8,008 bases of DNA, taken from JAGOTN01 sp964538345. Lineage in GTDB: Bacteria > Patescibacteriota > Minisyncoccia > Phycocordibacterales > JAACPR01. Location of the stretch: positions 1 to 8,008 of the forward strand of contig CAZIFF010000025.1 in assembly GCA_964538345.1 (NCBI GenBank), given 5' to 3'. A program made the translations under genes and the position numbers. Positions within the stretch are counted from its first letter, which is position 1. Every line of letters begins with the position of its first letter. Below the pieces are notes generated by a model. That model searched no databases, had not been told where the DNA came from, and saw only the letters and a list, made by a program, of their open reading frames with translations. Below, piece by piece: positions 1 through 6,312 of this stretch.

Positions 1-188
1 CAGCGCTAGAAAAAATAGAAATGCACAGTGAAAAAATGCAAAAGGCTAATCATGCTACTGCTCATCTTTTTATATCAGATCCATACGGTGAAAAAACTCA
101 TATAAAGAAAGTTAGTTTTTTGCATAAAATATTTTTAACTCATCCTCCAGTGCATGAGCGCACATCTGCATTACGTGGTTTGAAATAA
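1..188 (+). CDS. htpX: HtpX-like M48 membrane metalloprotease, C-terminal end only
   Basis: Only the last 61 codons are present, read in the frame starting at position 3 and ending at TAA 186-188. The 5' part, including the HEXXH zinc site and the membrane helices, lies outside the window. The recognisable part is the C-terminal signature of the HtpX subfamily: an NHATAHLFISDP stretch followed by LTHPPVHERTSALRGLK, corresponding to the 'THPpieeRI..L' ending of HtpX. HtpX proteins are zinc-dependent membrane proteases that degrade misfolded membrane proteins. The next gene starts 31 nt downstream with its own apparent promoter, so the two need not be one transcript, although no terminator is visible between them. 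Family assignment rests on the C-terminal motif only. Confidence 0.8.
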   Translation, partial: ALEKIEMHSEKMQKANHATAHLFISDPYGEKTHIKKVSFLHKIFLTHPPVHERTSALRGLK

Positions 189-203
189 AATTTAAAATGA
201 ATG

Positions 204-212
204 TGGTAGAAT
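204..212 (+). promoter_or_regulatory. Extended -10 promoter of the SRPBCC gene
   Basis: TGG followed by TAGAAT (207-212). Seven bases separate the hexamer from the ATG at 220, so transcription should begin at or next to the start codon. No -35 box at normal spacing and no Shine-Dalgarno sequence are visible. Confidence 0.55.
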
Positions 213-219
213 ATTTTCA

Positions 220-750
220 ATGAGCTCAAGAAAGATTGTTTATACTTCGCTGACAATTATAATTTTATTTTTTGCGTTTTTAATAACAGCAACTTTAGCG
301 CCTGCAGAATATAAAGGTTCGATTACCGAAGAATTTCCTGACCAACAAATTGATATTTGGAAAAATTTAATTTCACTTGATGCGATTTTGTTGAGAAAAC
401 CAGATGTTGAAAGAATTGAGGTGGTAGAAGAAGATAGAGACGGAATTGTTTGGATTGAATATTTAAAAAATGGTCAAAAAAGAACTTTGAGAGTGGTGGA
501 AAGAAATGCACCAAATTATATAGTTATCGACACAATTCAAGCGGATAATAATTTTGTAGGTAGATGGTCTTACTCTTTAAATCAAGAATCGGACAAAAAG
601 AAGACTCAGGTAACAATTGAAGAAGAGAGCTACAACGCTAATTTTTGGCTTCGTGGGTGGCATACTATGCTGGGTCGAAGTGTTAATTTAAGAAGGGAAA
701 TAAAGTCTCTAAGAGTATCTTTGTTTCAAAGACTTTTAACAACTCCATAA
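220..750 (+). CDS. Membrane-anchored SRPBCC (START/Bet v1-like) domain protein
   Basis: A 176-residue protein with an N-terminal hydrophobic helix (about residues 6-28) after a short basic start, which looks like a signal anchor or uncleaved signal peptide. The rest resembles the SRPBCC/polyketide-cyclase fold. It has the strand pair around VWIEYL (77-82), the 'GRWSYSL' strand (114-120), then a 'TQVTIEEE' strand (129-136), and a long C-terminal helix rich in Arg (145-171). That strand-strand-helix ending is typical of SRPBCC proteins, which enclose a hydrophobic ligand. The ligand here is unknown, and the recognition is by pattern rather than by a catalytic motif. The ATG at 220 is the first in frame and sits 7 nt after an extended -10. 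The dsbB gene follows after 22 nt. The domain probably faces outward, but orientation is inferred. Confidence 0.6.
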   Translation: MSSRKIVYTSLTIIILFFAFLITATLAPAEYKGSITEEFPDQQIDIWKNLISLDAILLRKPDVERIEVVEEDRDGIVWIEYLKNGQKRTLRVVERNAPNYIVIDTIQADNNFVGRWSYSLNQESDKKKTQVTIEEESYNANFWLRGWHTMLGRSVNLRREIKSLRVSLFQRLLTTP

Positions 751-753
751 AAT

Positions 754-762
754 TGATAAACT
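754..762 (+). promoter_or_regulatory. Possible extended -10 promoter of dsbB
   Basis: TGA followed by TAAACT (757-762), with 10 nt to the ATG at 773. It is weaker than the other promoters of the window but has the same geometry. No Shine-Dalgarno sequence precedes the start. Confidence 0.35.
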
Positions 763-772
763 TATTAAATAT

Positions 773-1306
773 ATGCCCCAAGTTGAAATAGTAAATTGGA
801 CAATGTCTATCGGAACACTTATTCTGCATTTTTTAATTTTAGTTTGTTTAATTTTTTGGTTTTCAGGAAAAAAAGATTTTTTTGTTTTTAAGCTTTTAGA
901 AAAAAAAGGAATGCTTTTTGCTTATGTGATTGCTTTGCTAGGACTTTTAGGAAGTCTTTATTATTCAGATGTCGTTGGGTATGCGCCGTGCGTGCTTTGC
1001 TGGTATCAGAGAATTTTTATGTATCCTCAAGTATTTATTTTAGGTTATGCGATTTATAAAGGTGGAGATAGAAATGTTATTTCGTATGCTATTTTGCTTT
1101 CTGTTATAGGTATGTTTGTGAGTTTGTATCATAATTTTGTTCAAGTGATGCCGGTAGAATCTGTGACATGTTCAATTTTTAGCACAGTTTCTTGTACCGA
1201 AGATTATTTTACAGTTCTAGGATACTTAAATATTCCATCAATAACTCTCACTGCATTTGTTACAATGATTATATGTTTAATTTTTGCAAATAAAAAAAAT
1301 GGATAG
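773..1306 (+). CDS. dsbB: Disulfide bond formation protein B (DsbB/BdbC family)
   Basis: A 177-residue polytopic membrane protein of usual DsbB size. DsbB oxidises a periplasmic or extracytoplasmic thioredoxin-like partner (DsbA) and passes the electrons to quinone. The first redox pair is C73-V-L-C76 inside the diagnostic CVLCWYQR stretch; Arg80 matches the conserved Arg after the motif. The second pair is C133 and C141, in the loop before the last helix, as expected. Hydrophobic helices lie at about 10-31, 47-66, 81-96, 102-122 and 150-172; the first is an extra N-terminal helix compared with the four-helix E. coli protein. No DsbA is in the window. The stop overlaps the start of the DUF192 gene, so the two are translationally linked. 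Its substrates may include the neighbouring exported proteins. Confidence 0.93.
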   Translation: MPQVEIVNWTMSIGTLILHFLILVCLIFWFSGKKDFFVFKLLEKKGMLFAYVIALLGLLGSLYYSDVVGYAPCVLCWYQRIFMYPQVFILGYAIYKGGDRNVISYAILLSVIGMFVSLYHNFVQVMPVESVTCSIFSTVSCTEDYFTVLGYLNIPSITLTAFVTMIICLIFANKKNG

Positions 1307-1808
1307 ACAATTTCAAATCATAAATAGAAGACACGATGTAAAACACTACGCTACTTTAAGTTTTCAAACTGTTTTGATTTATGTTGTTTTTATCGCCGGA
1401 CTTTTTTCTGTGCCAGCAGCAAAATTAATTGCTGAAAGAATTTCTGATATGGAAATTGAACGAGGTGTAATAGGGGAGACTGCGGTAACTTTAGAGATTG
1501 CAGATAATGAAGTTGAAAGGTTAAGGGGTCTTTCTGGATTAATTTCAATTCCACAAGATCACGGTATGCTTTTTATTTTTGATAAATCTAGCAATCACGG
1601 TATATGGATGAAAGACATGAATTTTCCGATTGATATTATTTGGCTAAATGAATTTAGTGAAGTTGTGCATATTGAGAAAAAAGTTTCTGCAAACACTTTT
1701 CCTAAAGTATTTGAATCATCTAAACCGGCGAAATATGTTTTGGAATTTAATGCGGGTTTTGTATCTAGACACAGTATAAAGTTGGGAGATAAATTTGTTT
1801 TGTTGTAG
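1299..1808 (+). CDS. Membrane-anchored DUF192 protein
   Basis: A DUF192 family protein, 169 residues from the ATG at 1299. An upstream in-frame TTG at 1284 would add five residues, but I prefer the ATG because it overlaps the dsbB stop by 8 nt in the usual coupled arrangement. One transmembrane helix lies at about 21-41. The DUF192 domain follows: V-E-R-L-R-G-L (72-78), GMLFIF (89-94), then WMKDMNFPIDIIWL (103-116), with the ending 'YVLEFNAGF' near the C-terminus. These are the hallmark segments of the family. The biochemical role is not established. The anchor places the domain on the cell surface or in the outer compartment. Linkage to dsbB is visible, but this protein has no cysteine, so it is not itself a disulfide substrate. 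The rnpB promoter begins directly after its stop. Confidence 0.88.
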   Translation: MDRQFQIINRRHDVKHYATLSFQTVLIYVVFIAGLFSVPAAKLIAERISDMEIERGVIGETAVTLEIADNEVERLRGLSGLISIPQDHGMLFIFDKSSNHGIWMKDMNFPIDIIWLNEFSEVVHIEKKVSANTFPKVFESSKPAKYVLEFNAGFVSRHSIKLGDKFVLL

Positions 1809-1810
1809 AT

Positions 1811-1839
1811 TTTACAAAATACATAAAATCTGGTATGAT
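1811..1839 (+). promoter_or_regulatory. Promoter of rnpB
   Basis: TTTACA (1811-1816) and TATGAT (1834-1839) are separated by exactly 17 nt, and TGG directly before the -10 makes it extended as well. Six nt further on the P1 helix of the RNA begins, so the transcription start is near 1845-1846. This is the best calibrated promoter in the window. Confidence 0.8.
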
Positions 1840-1844
1840 TGTGA

Positions 1845-2163
1845 GAGTCATATTCAGTGATCGCGCGAGTAATCGTGTGGAAAGTCCGAACATTCCCTTA
1901 GTAATACTGAGGAGAAGGGTAGCGGGTAACGCCCGTCTGGAGTGATCCAAGAGGTGCGAGCAGAGACGCCATAATCGAAAGAAAGTGGCGCCCGCAAATT
2001 TATTTGCGGGCGAGTTTTGCAGAAATGCAAAAGTGAAACGGCAAAATCCTTATCTGAATGCAAGACCGTGCTGACTTTGTCAGAGAGTCGCTTGAGGCAA
2101 ATAGTAATATTTGTCCTAGATAAATGATCACATAAAACAGAATTCGGCTTATGGGTATGACTA
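1845..2163 (+). ncRNA. rnpB: RNase P RNA (catalytic subunit, bacterial class A-like)
   Basis: This is the RNA subunit of RNase P, which removes the 5' leader of pre-tRNAs. The conserved elements appear in order. CR-I is GGAAAGTCCGAA near 1879-1890. GGGTAACGCCC-like sequence lies near 1923-1935, and GTGAAACGGC at 2033-2042. CAAGACC is at 2061-2067, and GAGTCGCTTGAGGC ends near 2098. CCTAGATAAATGATCA is CR-IV, and ACAGAATTCGGCTTA is CR-V, near 2138-2151. The P4 helix forms between AAGTCCGAA and TTCGGCTT with the universal bulged U, and its lower pairs covary with the E. coli form (CCGAA/TTCGG instead of CCGGG/CCCGG). P1 pairs AGTCATA (1846-1852) with TATGACT (2156-2162), which sets both ends. 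Internal hairpins occur at 1989-2012 (10-bp GC-rich stem) and 2015-2032 (GAAA tetraloop). The helix after CAAGACC is very short. No GGU is seen in the loop expected to bind tRNA CCA (see findings). Two minus-strand reading frames across this gene are spurious. Confidence 0.95.
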
Positions 2164-2169
2164 AAAAAT

Positions 2170-2205
2170 GAAAACAGTGCGCCGTAAGGTGCGCTGTTTT
2201 CTTTT
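2170..2205 (+). terminator. Intrinsic terminator of rnpB
   Basis: A 13-bp stem pairs AAAACAGTGCGCC (2171-2183) with GGTGCGCTGTTTT (2188-2200), with two G-U pairs and a GTAA tetraloop. G2170-C2201 extends it, and TTTT follows. It lies 8 nt after the mature RNase P RNA 3' end. Confidence 0.88.
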
Positions 2206-2236
2206 AAATTAGATAATTTATATTAATCAAATAAAC

Positions 2237-2245
2237 TGATACAAT
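2237..2245 (+). promoter_or_regulatory. Extended -10 promoter of murJ
   Basis: TGA followed by TACAAT (2240-2245), 9 nt before the ATG at 2255, predicting a leader of only 2-3 nt. No Shine-Dalgarno sequence lies before the start. It follows the rnpB terminator, so murJ needs its own promoter. Confidence 0.55.
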
Positions 2246-2254
2246 TAACAAAAT

Positions 2255-3931
2255 ATGGTGAAAAGAATTATTTCTTTATTTACGCGAGAGATTTCTGGGA
2301 TGCACGAAGCTGCTTATTTGATTGCAATTTTTGCATTGATTTCTCAATTTTTGGGTTTAATTAGAGATCGTCTTCTTGCTGGAAAATTTGGTGCAGGATT
2401 GGAGCTCGATGTTTATTATGCGGCGTTTAGAATTCCAGATTTTATTTTTGTATTGATAATTTCTTTGGTATCAGCAGCGGTGCTGGTGCCATTTATTATT
2501 AAAGCTCTAAACAAAGATGCGGATTATATTAAAAAGTTTTCGGATAGTATTTTCACTGCTTTAACTTTAGTAGCTTTTTCTATAAGTATTTTATCTTTTA
2601 TTTTTGCACCAAAAATTTTATCAATAATTTTTCCAAATATTTTTTCTTCTGGTTTAGGAGATCAGCTTATTGAACTTACTCGTATATTACTTTTACAAAC
2701 AATTTTTCTTTCTTTCTCTGGTTTTTATATGAGTTATGTGCAAGTTTTTCAAAAGTTTTTTATATATGCATTAAGTCCGATTCTTTATAATCTGGGAATC
2801 ATTATTGGTTTATTGTATTTCTATCCGACAATTGGTTTACCTGGATTAGCATGGGGAGTTGTTTTGGGTGCTTTATTACATATGTTAATTGGAATTCCGA
2901 CTTTATTAAAAGAAAAGATTTTTCCAAAATTTACTTTTAATCCAGATTGGAAAATAATTAAAGAAGTTCTGATGCTTTCTTTACCGAGAACTGTAGCACT
3001 TGCTGGAAATCAAATTTCAATTCTGATAATGGTTGCACTTGCTGCAATGATGGTCACTGGTTCTGTGGCAATTTTTAATTTGGCATTTAATCTACAATCA
3101 ATACCACTTTCAATTATTGGAGCAAGTTATTCAATGGCCGCTTTTCCTACATTGGCTAAACTTTTTGCTAATGGAGAGAAGAAAGAATTTGTTCAATATA
3201 TTGTGCGTGCGGCAAGGCATATAATTTTTTGGTCAATTCCAATTACTGTTTTATTTATTGTTTTACGTGCGCAAATTGTGAGAACAATTTTAGGTTCAGG
3301 AGAATTTAGTTGGAGTGATACTAGATTGGTGGCGGCCGCGCTTGCACTCTTTGTAATTTCTGCGGTTGCCCAAAGTCTAATCTTGCTTTTCGTGCGCGGA
3401 TATTACTCTACCGGGGAGACCGCGCGGCCGCTTCTTTTCGCCAGCATTTCAGTCGCTTCAACTGTCGCTTTTGTTTTTGTTTTTTATCATCTATATCAAA
3501 CATCACCATATTTCGTTTCATTTTTAGAAGAAGTGATGCGTGTTTCAAATAATTCAGGAAGCATTGTTTTGATTTTGCCAATTGCGTTTTCACTTGGGCA
3601 AATTTTAAATTTGATTTTACTTTGGATTTCTTTTGATAAAAGATTTTGTTGCTTCTCAGATGTTTTGTGGCGTTCGATTTTTCACACAACATCAAGTTCT
3701 ATAATCATGGGATATGTGACTTATTTATTGCTCCAAGTTTTTGATGATGTTTTTGATTTAAATACTACATTAGGAATATTCTCTCAAGGATTTTTCTCTG
3801 GAAGCATAGGAATTTTTGCTGGAATACTCGTATTAATTTTAATTGGCAATGAAGAAATAAAAACCGTTGGAAAAACCCTGCATTCAAAATTTTGGCGTTC
3901 AAAAATTGTGGCAGTGGAAGAAGAGCTTTAA
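2255..3931 (+). CDS. murJ: Lipid II flippase MurJ (MviN family)
   Basis: MurJ moves the undecaprenyl-linked peptidoglycan precursor lipid II across the cytoplasmic membrane. It belongs to the MOP exporter superfamily. The 558-residue length and roughly 14 hydrophobic helices fit the family. The N-terminal signature is clear: FLGLIRDR (32-39), GAGLELDVYYAAFRIPDF (46-63), then SLVSAAVLVPF. By eye alignment, R37 and D52 match E. coli R24 and D39, while the positions of E. coli R18 and R52 hold Gln31 and Phe65. The family segment ending 'RGYYSTGETARPLL' appears in the second half, near nucleotides 3395-3435. The last residues (LHSKFWRSKIVAVEEEL) form a basic-then-acidic cytoplasmic tail. A GC-rich patch at about 3331-3470 differs in codon use from the rest of the gene (see findings). 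lepA starts 24 nt downstream with its own putative -10. Confidence 0.95.
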   Translation: MVKRIISLFTREISGMHEAAYLIAIFALISQFLGLIRDRLLAGKFGAGLELDVYYAAFRIPDFIFVLIISLVSAAVLVPFIIKALNKDADYIKKFSDSIFTALTLVAFSISILSFIFAPKILSIIFPNIFSSGLGDQLIELTRILLLQTIFLSFSGFYMSYVQVFQKFFIYALSPILYNLGIIIGLLYFYPTIGLPGLAWGVVLGALLHMLIGIPTLLKEKIFPKFTFNPDWKIIKEVLMLSLPRTVALAGNQISILIMVALAAMMVTGSVAIFNLAFNLQSIPLSIIGASYSMAAFPTLAKLFANGEKKEFVQYIVRAARHIIFWSIPITVLFIVLRAQIVRTILGSGEFSWSDTRLVAAALALFVISAVAQSLILLFVRGYYSTGETARPLLFASISVASTVAFVFVFYHLYQTSPYFVSFLEEVMRVSNNSGSIVLILPIAFSLGQILNLILLWISFDKRFCCFSDVLWRSIFHTTSSSIIMGYVTYLLLQVFDDVFDLNTTLGIFSQGFFSGSIGIFAGILVLILIGNEEIKTVGKTLHSKFWRSKIVAVEEEL

Positions 3932-3934
3932 TTT

Positions 3935-3946
3935 TGCTAGTATGCT
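3935..3946 (+). promoter_or_regulatory. Possible promoter of lepA
   Basis: TGC followed by TAGTAT (3938-3943), overlapping TATGCT (3941-3946). Either hexamer ends 9-12 nt before the ATG at 3956, giving a leader of about 2-6 nt. No Shine-Dalgarno sequence is present in the 24-nt murJ-lepA gap. Readthrough from murJ is equally possible. Confidence 0.4.
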
Positions 3947-3955
3947 CTTACTTAT

Positions 3956-5755
3956 ATGGATTTAAAGAATATCAGAAATTTTTCTATAATAGCTCACATT
4001 GATCACGGCAAATCTACCCTTGCTGATAGGATGCTTGAAGTTACAAAAACTGTCGAAAAGCGCAAAATGCAAGACAGGGTGCTTGATGATATGGAGCTTG
4101 AAAGAGAGCGTGGTATCACAATTAAAATGCGTCCAGTGCGCATGGAATACGAATCAAAAGGTCAAAAGTATATTTTGAATCTTATTGATACTCCGGGGCA
4201 TATCGACTTTTCTTATGAAGTTTCTCGTGCGCTAAAAGCTGTGGAAGGTTCAATACTTTTAGTTGATGCGACACAGGGGGTTCAAGCTCAAACTTTAACT
4301 ACTCTAGAAACAGCAAGACAAATGGGTGTAAAGATTATTCCTGTTTTATCCAAAGTAGATTCTCCACTTGCAAGAATTGATGAAGTGAAAAGTGAAGTGT
4401 GTGATTTGTTGGAATGTTTACCAGAAGAAATTATTTTAACTTCTGGAAAAACAGGAGAAGGTGTTTCAAATCTTTTGGATGAAATTATTAAAAGAGTTCC
4501 AGAACCTAAAACTGAAAGTTTAGAGACAAAAGATTTTCGAGCTTTGATTTTCGATTTTCAATACTCAAATCATAAAGGTGTAATTATTTTTATTCGTGTT
4601 CTTGATGGAAGCACAAGTAAAGCATCTTCATTGCATTTTAAAATTGCTGGTAGGGATTTTAATTCTTTGGAGGTTGGTGTTTTTAAGCCAGGTGAAGTTG
4701 CGGTAGAATCTCTGAAAGCTGGAGAGATTGGATATATAGTGACTGGTATCAAAGAACCAGGAGTGGCATCTGTTGGAGATACTGTTATCAAGCCAGGAAA
4801 TCAAATGCAGGCAATCCCTGGATATGCGGCGCCTAAGCCTGTGGTGTGGGCAAGTATTTTTCCTGAAAGTCAGGATGATTTTGATTTGCTTAGACAAGCA
4901 CTTTTGAGATTAAAATTATCTGATTCATCATATACATTTGAAGAAGAATCTTCTGGAACATTAGGTAGAGGTTTTCGATGTGGATTTTTGGGAATGCTTC
5001 ATCTTGAAATTATTACTGAAAGATTGCGTAGAGAGTTTCAATTAGATTTAGTAGTGACTTTGCCTTCTATTACATACAGAGTTCTAACGAAGCGTGGAGA
5101 CCTTAAAACAATTTATTCTCCTGCACTTTTTCCAGATCATGGCGATGTTGCTGAAGTTGAAGAGCCGTGGGTTTCAATGAGAATAATTACTCCGCCTGAA
5201 TATGTGGGTGATTTAATGAAAATACTTTTTAAACATGAAGCTGTGATTGGTGCTACAGAAAATTTAGGTAGTTCTAGAAATGCTTTGAATGTTGAAATGC
5301 CACTTCGTGAATTGATGAGAAACTTTTTTGATGAAATTAAAAGTGCATCTTCAGGGTATGCTTCGCTTTCTTATGAGATTGGAGAATTTAAATCTGCGAA
5401 CGTTATAAAACTAGAATTACTTTTAGCAGAAGAGCCAGTTATCGCTTTTACTAGAATAGTTTCTTATGTACGATTACAAGAAGAAGCGGAAGCTATGGTT
5501 GAAAGACTTTATAATATTTTGCCAAGACAAATGTTCGTGACAAAAATCCAAGCAAAAGCTGCGGGAAGAATTGTCTCTTCAAAAACTCTCTCTGCTTTAA
5601 AGAAAAATGTGACAGCTCATATGTATGGAGGTGACATCACTAGAAAAATGAAGCTTCGTGAAAAACAAAAGAAAGGAAAGAAGAAAATGCAAGAAAGAGG
5701 AAAAGTGCATATCACTCAAGATATTTTCTTGAAAATGATGAAGAATAACGACTAA
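3956..5755 (+). CDS. lepA: Elongation factor 4 (LepA), ribosome-associated GTPase
   Basis: EF4 is a translational GTPase of the EF-G family implicated in back-translocation of stalled ribosomes and in ribosome biogenesis. The 599-residue length is standard. GTPase motifs are visible: G1 AHIDHGKS (13-20), G2 RERGITI (50-56), G3 DTPGH (78-82, with the catalytic His82), G4 SKVD (132-135) and G5 SGKTGEG (163-169). G4 is usually NK[IV]D, so Ser132 is a deviation. Domain II follows at about 185-285. The 'SSGTLGRGFRCGFLGMLHLEI' region (the EF-G III-like junction), domain V, and the LepA-specific C-terminal domain come next. The protein ends with the diagnostic basic stretch KLREKQKKGKKKMQERGKV. There is no EF-G domain IV, which separates it from EF-G. 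It ends immediately before the convergent 38-aa gene. Confidence 0.97.
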   Translation: MDLKNIRNFSIIAHIDHGKSTLADRMLEVTKTVEKRKMQDRVLDDMELERERGITIKMRPVRMEYESKGQKYILNLIDTPGHIDFSYEVSRALKAVEGSILLVDATQGVQAQTLTTLETARQMGVKIIPVLSKVDSPLARIDEVKSEVCDLLECLPEEIILTSGKTGEGVSNLLDEIIKRVPEPKTESLETKDFRALIFDFQYSNHKGVIIFIRVLDGSTSKASSLHFKIAGRDFNSLEVGVFKPGEVAVESLKAGEIGYIVTGIKEPGVASVGDTVIKPGNQMQAIPGYAAPKPVVWASIFPESQDDFDLLRQALLRLKLSDSSYTFEEESSGTLGRGFRCGFLGMLHLEIITERLRREFQLDLVVTLPSITYRVLTKRGDLKTIYSPALFPDHGDVAEVEEPWVSMRIITPPEYVGDLMKILFKHEAVIGATENLGSSRNALNVEMPLRELMRNFFDEIKSASSGYASLSYEIGEFKSANVIKLELLLAEEPVIAFTRIVSYVRLQEEAEAMVERLYNILPRQMFVTKIQAKAAGRIVSSKTLSALKKNVTAHMYGGDITRKMKLREKQKKGKKKMQERGKVHITQDIFLKMMKNND

Positions 5756-5872
5756 TTAAAGGAAGAATCCTGGAGCGTATAGAAGAACCATAGAAACTGC
5801 TACCAGAACAGCCAATATACTGAATATAAATTTAATGGTCTTTCGGCTTTTTTGATGAAATAATAGTGACAT
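5756..5872 (-). CDS. 38-residue single-pass membrane microprotein
   Basis: Reading the minus strand from the ATG (complement of 5870-5872) gives 38 codons ending in TAA at 5756-5758. The protein has a short N-terminus with a basic patch (HQKSRKTIK, about 6-14), then one uninterrupted hydrophobic helix (about 15-32, FIFSILAVLVAVSMVLLY) and the ending APGFFL. Basic residues before the helix predict an N-in orientation. The frame fills the lepA-to-division-gene gap almost completely, is convergent with lepA with no gap between stops, and is divergent from the FtsB-like gene. A -10-like CATTAT on the minus strand ends 9 nt before the ATG, the same geometry as the other starts. The pattern resembles small membrane proteins I associate with Parcubacteria, but I cannot name a family or function. 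Confidence 0.6.
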   Translation of the reverse strand: MSLLFHQKSRKTIKFIFSILAVLVAVSMVLLYAPGFFL

Positions 5873-5877
5873 AACAT

Positions 5878-5887
5878 TGCTATAATG
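5878..5887. promoter_or_regulatory. Divergent promoter with overlapping -10 elements
   Basis: The plus strand has a perfect extended -10: TGC then TATAAT (5881-5886). The minus strand reads CATTAT across 5887-5882. Predicted starts are near 5893 on plus and about 5875 on minus. The plus start falls on the ATG of the 7-codon mini-ORF and the minus start lies 2-3 nt before the microprotein ATG. No good -35 is seen at standard spacing. Confidence 0.6.
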
Positions 5888-5892
5888 CACTA

Positions 5893-5916
5893 ATGTTAGT
5901 TAAAATTCAAGTATGA
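5893..5916 (+). CDS. Putative 7-codon leader ORF, coupled to the FtsB-like gene
   Basis: ATG at 5893 opens a seven-codon frame encoding MLVKIQV that stops at TGA 5914-5916. The stop overlaps the ATG of the division gene as ATGA (5913-5916). The mini-ORF ATG lies 6 nt after a perfect extended -10, so it would be the first codon of the transcript. A ribosome loading there would terminate exactly on the next start codon. The frame is short enough to arise by chance, so the claim rests on its position relative to the promoter and on the ATGA overlap. Confidence 0.4.
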   Translation: MLVKIQV

Positions 5917-6296
5917 GAGAATTTTCTCAAAAAAGAAAAATGTGGAAAAAGATTTATTCTATTCCAGTTTTAATACTTCTTTTGGTAATACTATTTTTTG
6001 TTTTAAAAGGCACTTGGATTATTTTTATGAAATCTTCATATAGTCATAAACAAAAAATTGCCGTTGAAGCAGAATTGATTGCTTTGCAAGAAAGAAAAAA
6101 TTCGATTGAGAAAAAAATTCAAAGATTAAATACAGAGACTGGTGTTGAGGAGGAAATTCGTTCAAAATATGATGTTGCAAAAGATGGTGAGAAATTGATT
6201 GTTATAGTTGATGAAGAAGAAAAAGAGGTTGATACAGAAGAAAATAAAGGTTTTGTTAATAAATTTTTCACCACAATTGGTTCTTGGTTTCAATAG
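5913..6296 (+). CDS. FtsB/DivIC-like septum formation protein
   Basis: A 127-residue bitopic membrane protein of the FtsB/DivIC (septum formation initiator) family, which in other bacteria bridges FtsQ and FtsL in the divisome. Residues 1-13 are basic (MREFSQKRKMWKK), one helix spans about 14-32, and a heptad-like coiled coil covers about 43-75. The FtsB-type end follows: GVEEEIRSKYDVAKDGEKLIVIV (77-99), equivalent to the family's 'iEeiAREkygmvkpGE.vi' segment. A variable acidic tail and a short aromatic end (FFTTIGSWF) complete it. I chose ATG 5913 over the Met at codon 10 because the MREF...KRK start is, in my recollection, typical of Parcubacteria homologs. The gene has no Shine-Dalgarno sequence, and translation may be coupled to the preceding mini-ORF. 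The domain outside the membrane should interact with FtsL, which is not in the window. Confidence 0.8.
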   Translation: MREFSQKRKMWKKIYSIPVLILLLVILFFVLKGTWIIFMKSSYSHKQKIAVEAELIALQERKNSIEKKIQRLNTETGVEEEIRSKYDVAKDGEKLIVIVDEEEKEVDTEENKGFVNKFFTTIGSWFQ

Positions 6297-6312
6297 TGTA
6301 TTTTTTATAGTG

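Noticed and set aside
1284..1298. TTG at 1284 as start of the DUF192 gene, giving 174 residues
   Set aside because: It adds only five residues before an ATG at 1299, which itself overlaps the dsbB stop in the usual coupled way.
1765..2063. Two minus-strand reading frames across the DUF192 end and rnpB
   Set aside because: They lie antisense to a clear RNase P RNA gene and have no recognisable protein features.
3408..3695. 95-residue minus-strand frame inside murJ
   Set aside because: Antisense to conserved MurJ coding, with Lys-rich composition from the reversed T-rich codons of a membrane protein.
4570..4897. Two minus-strand frames inside lepA
   Set aside because: Shadows of the conserved LepA sequence; no promoter or protein pattern.
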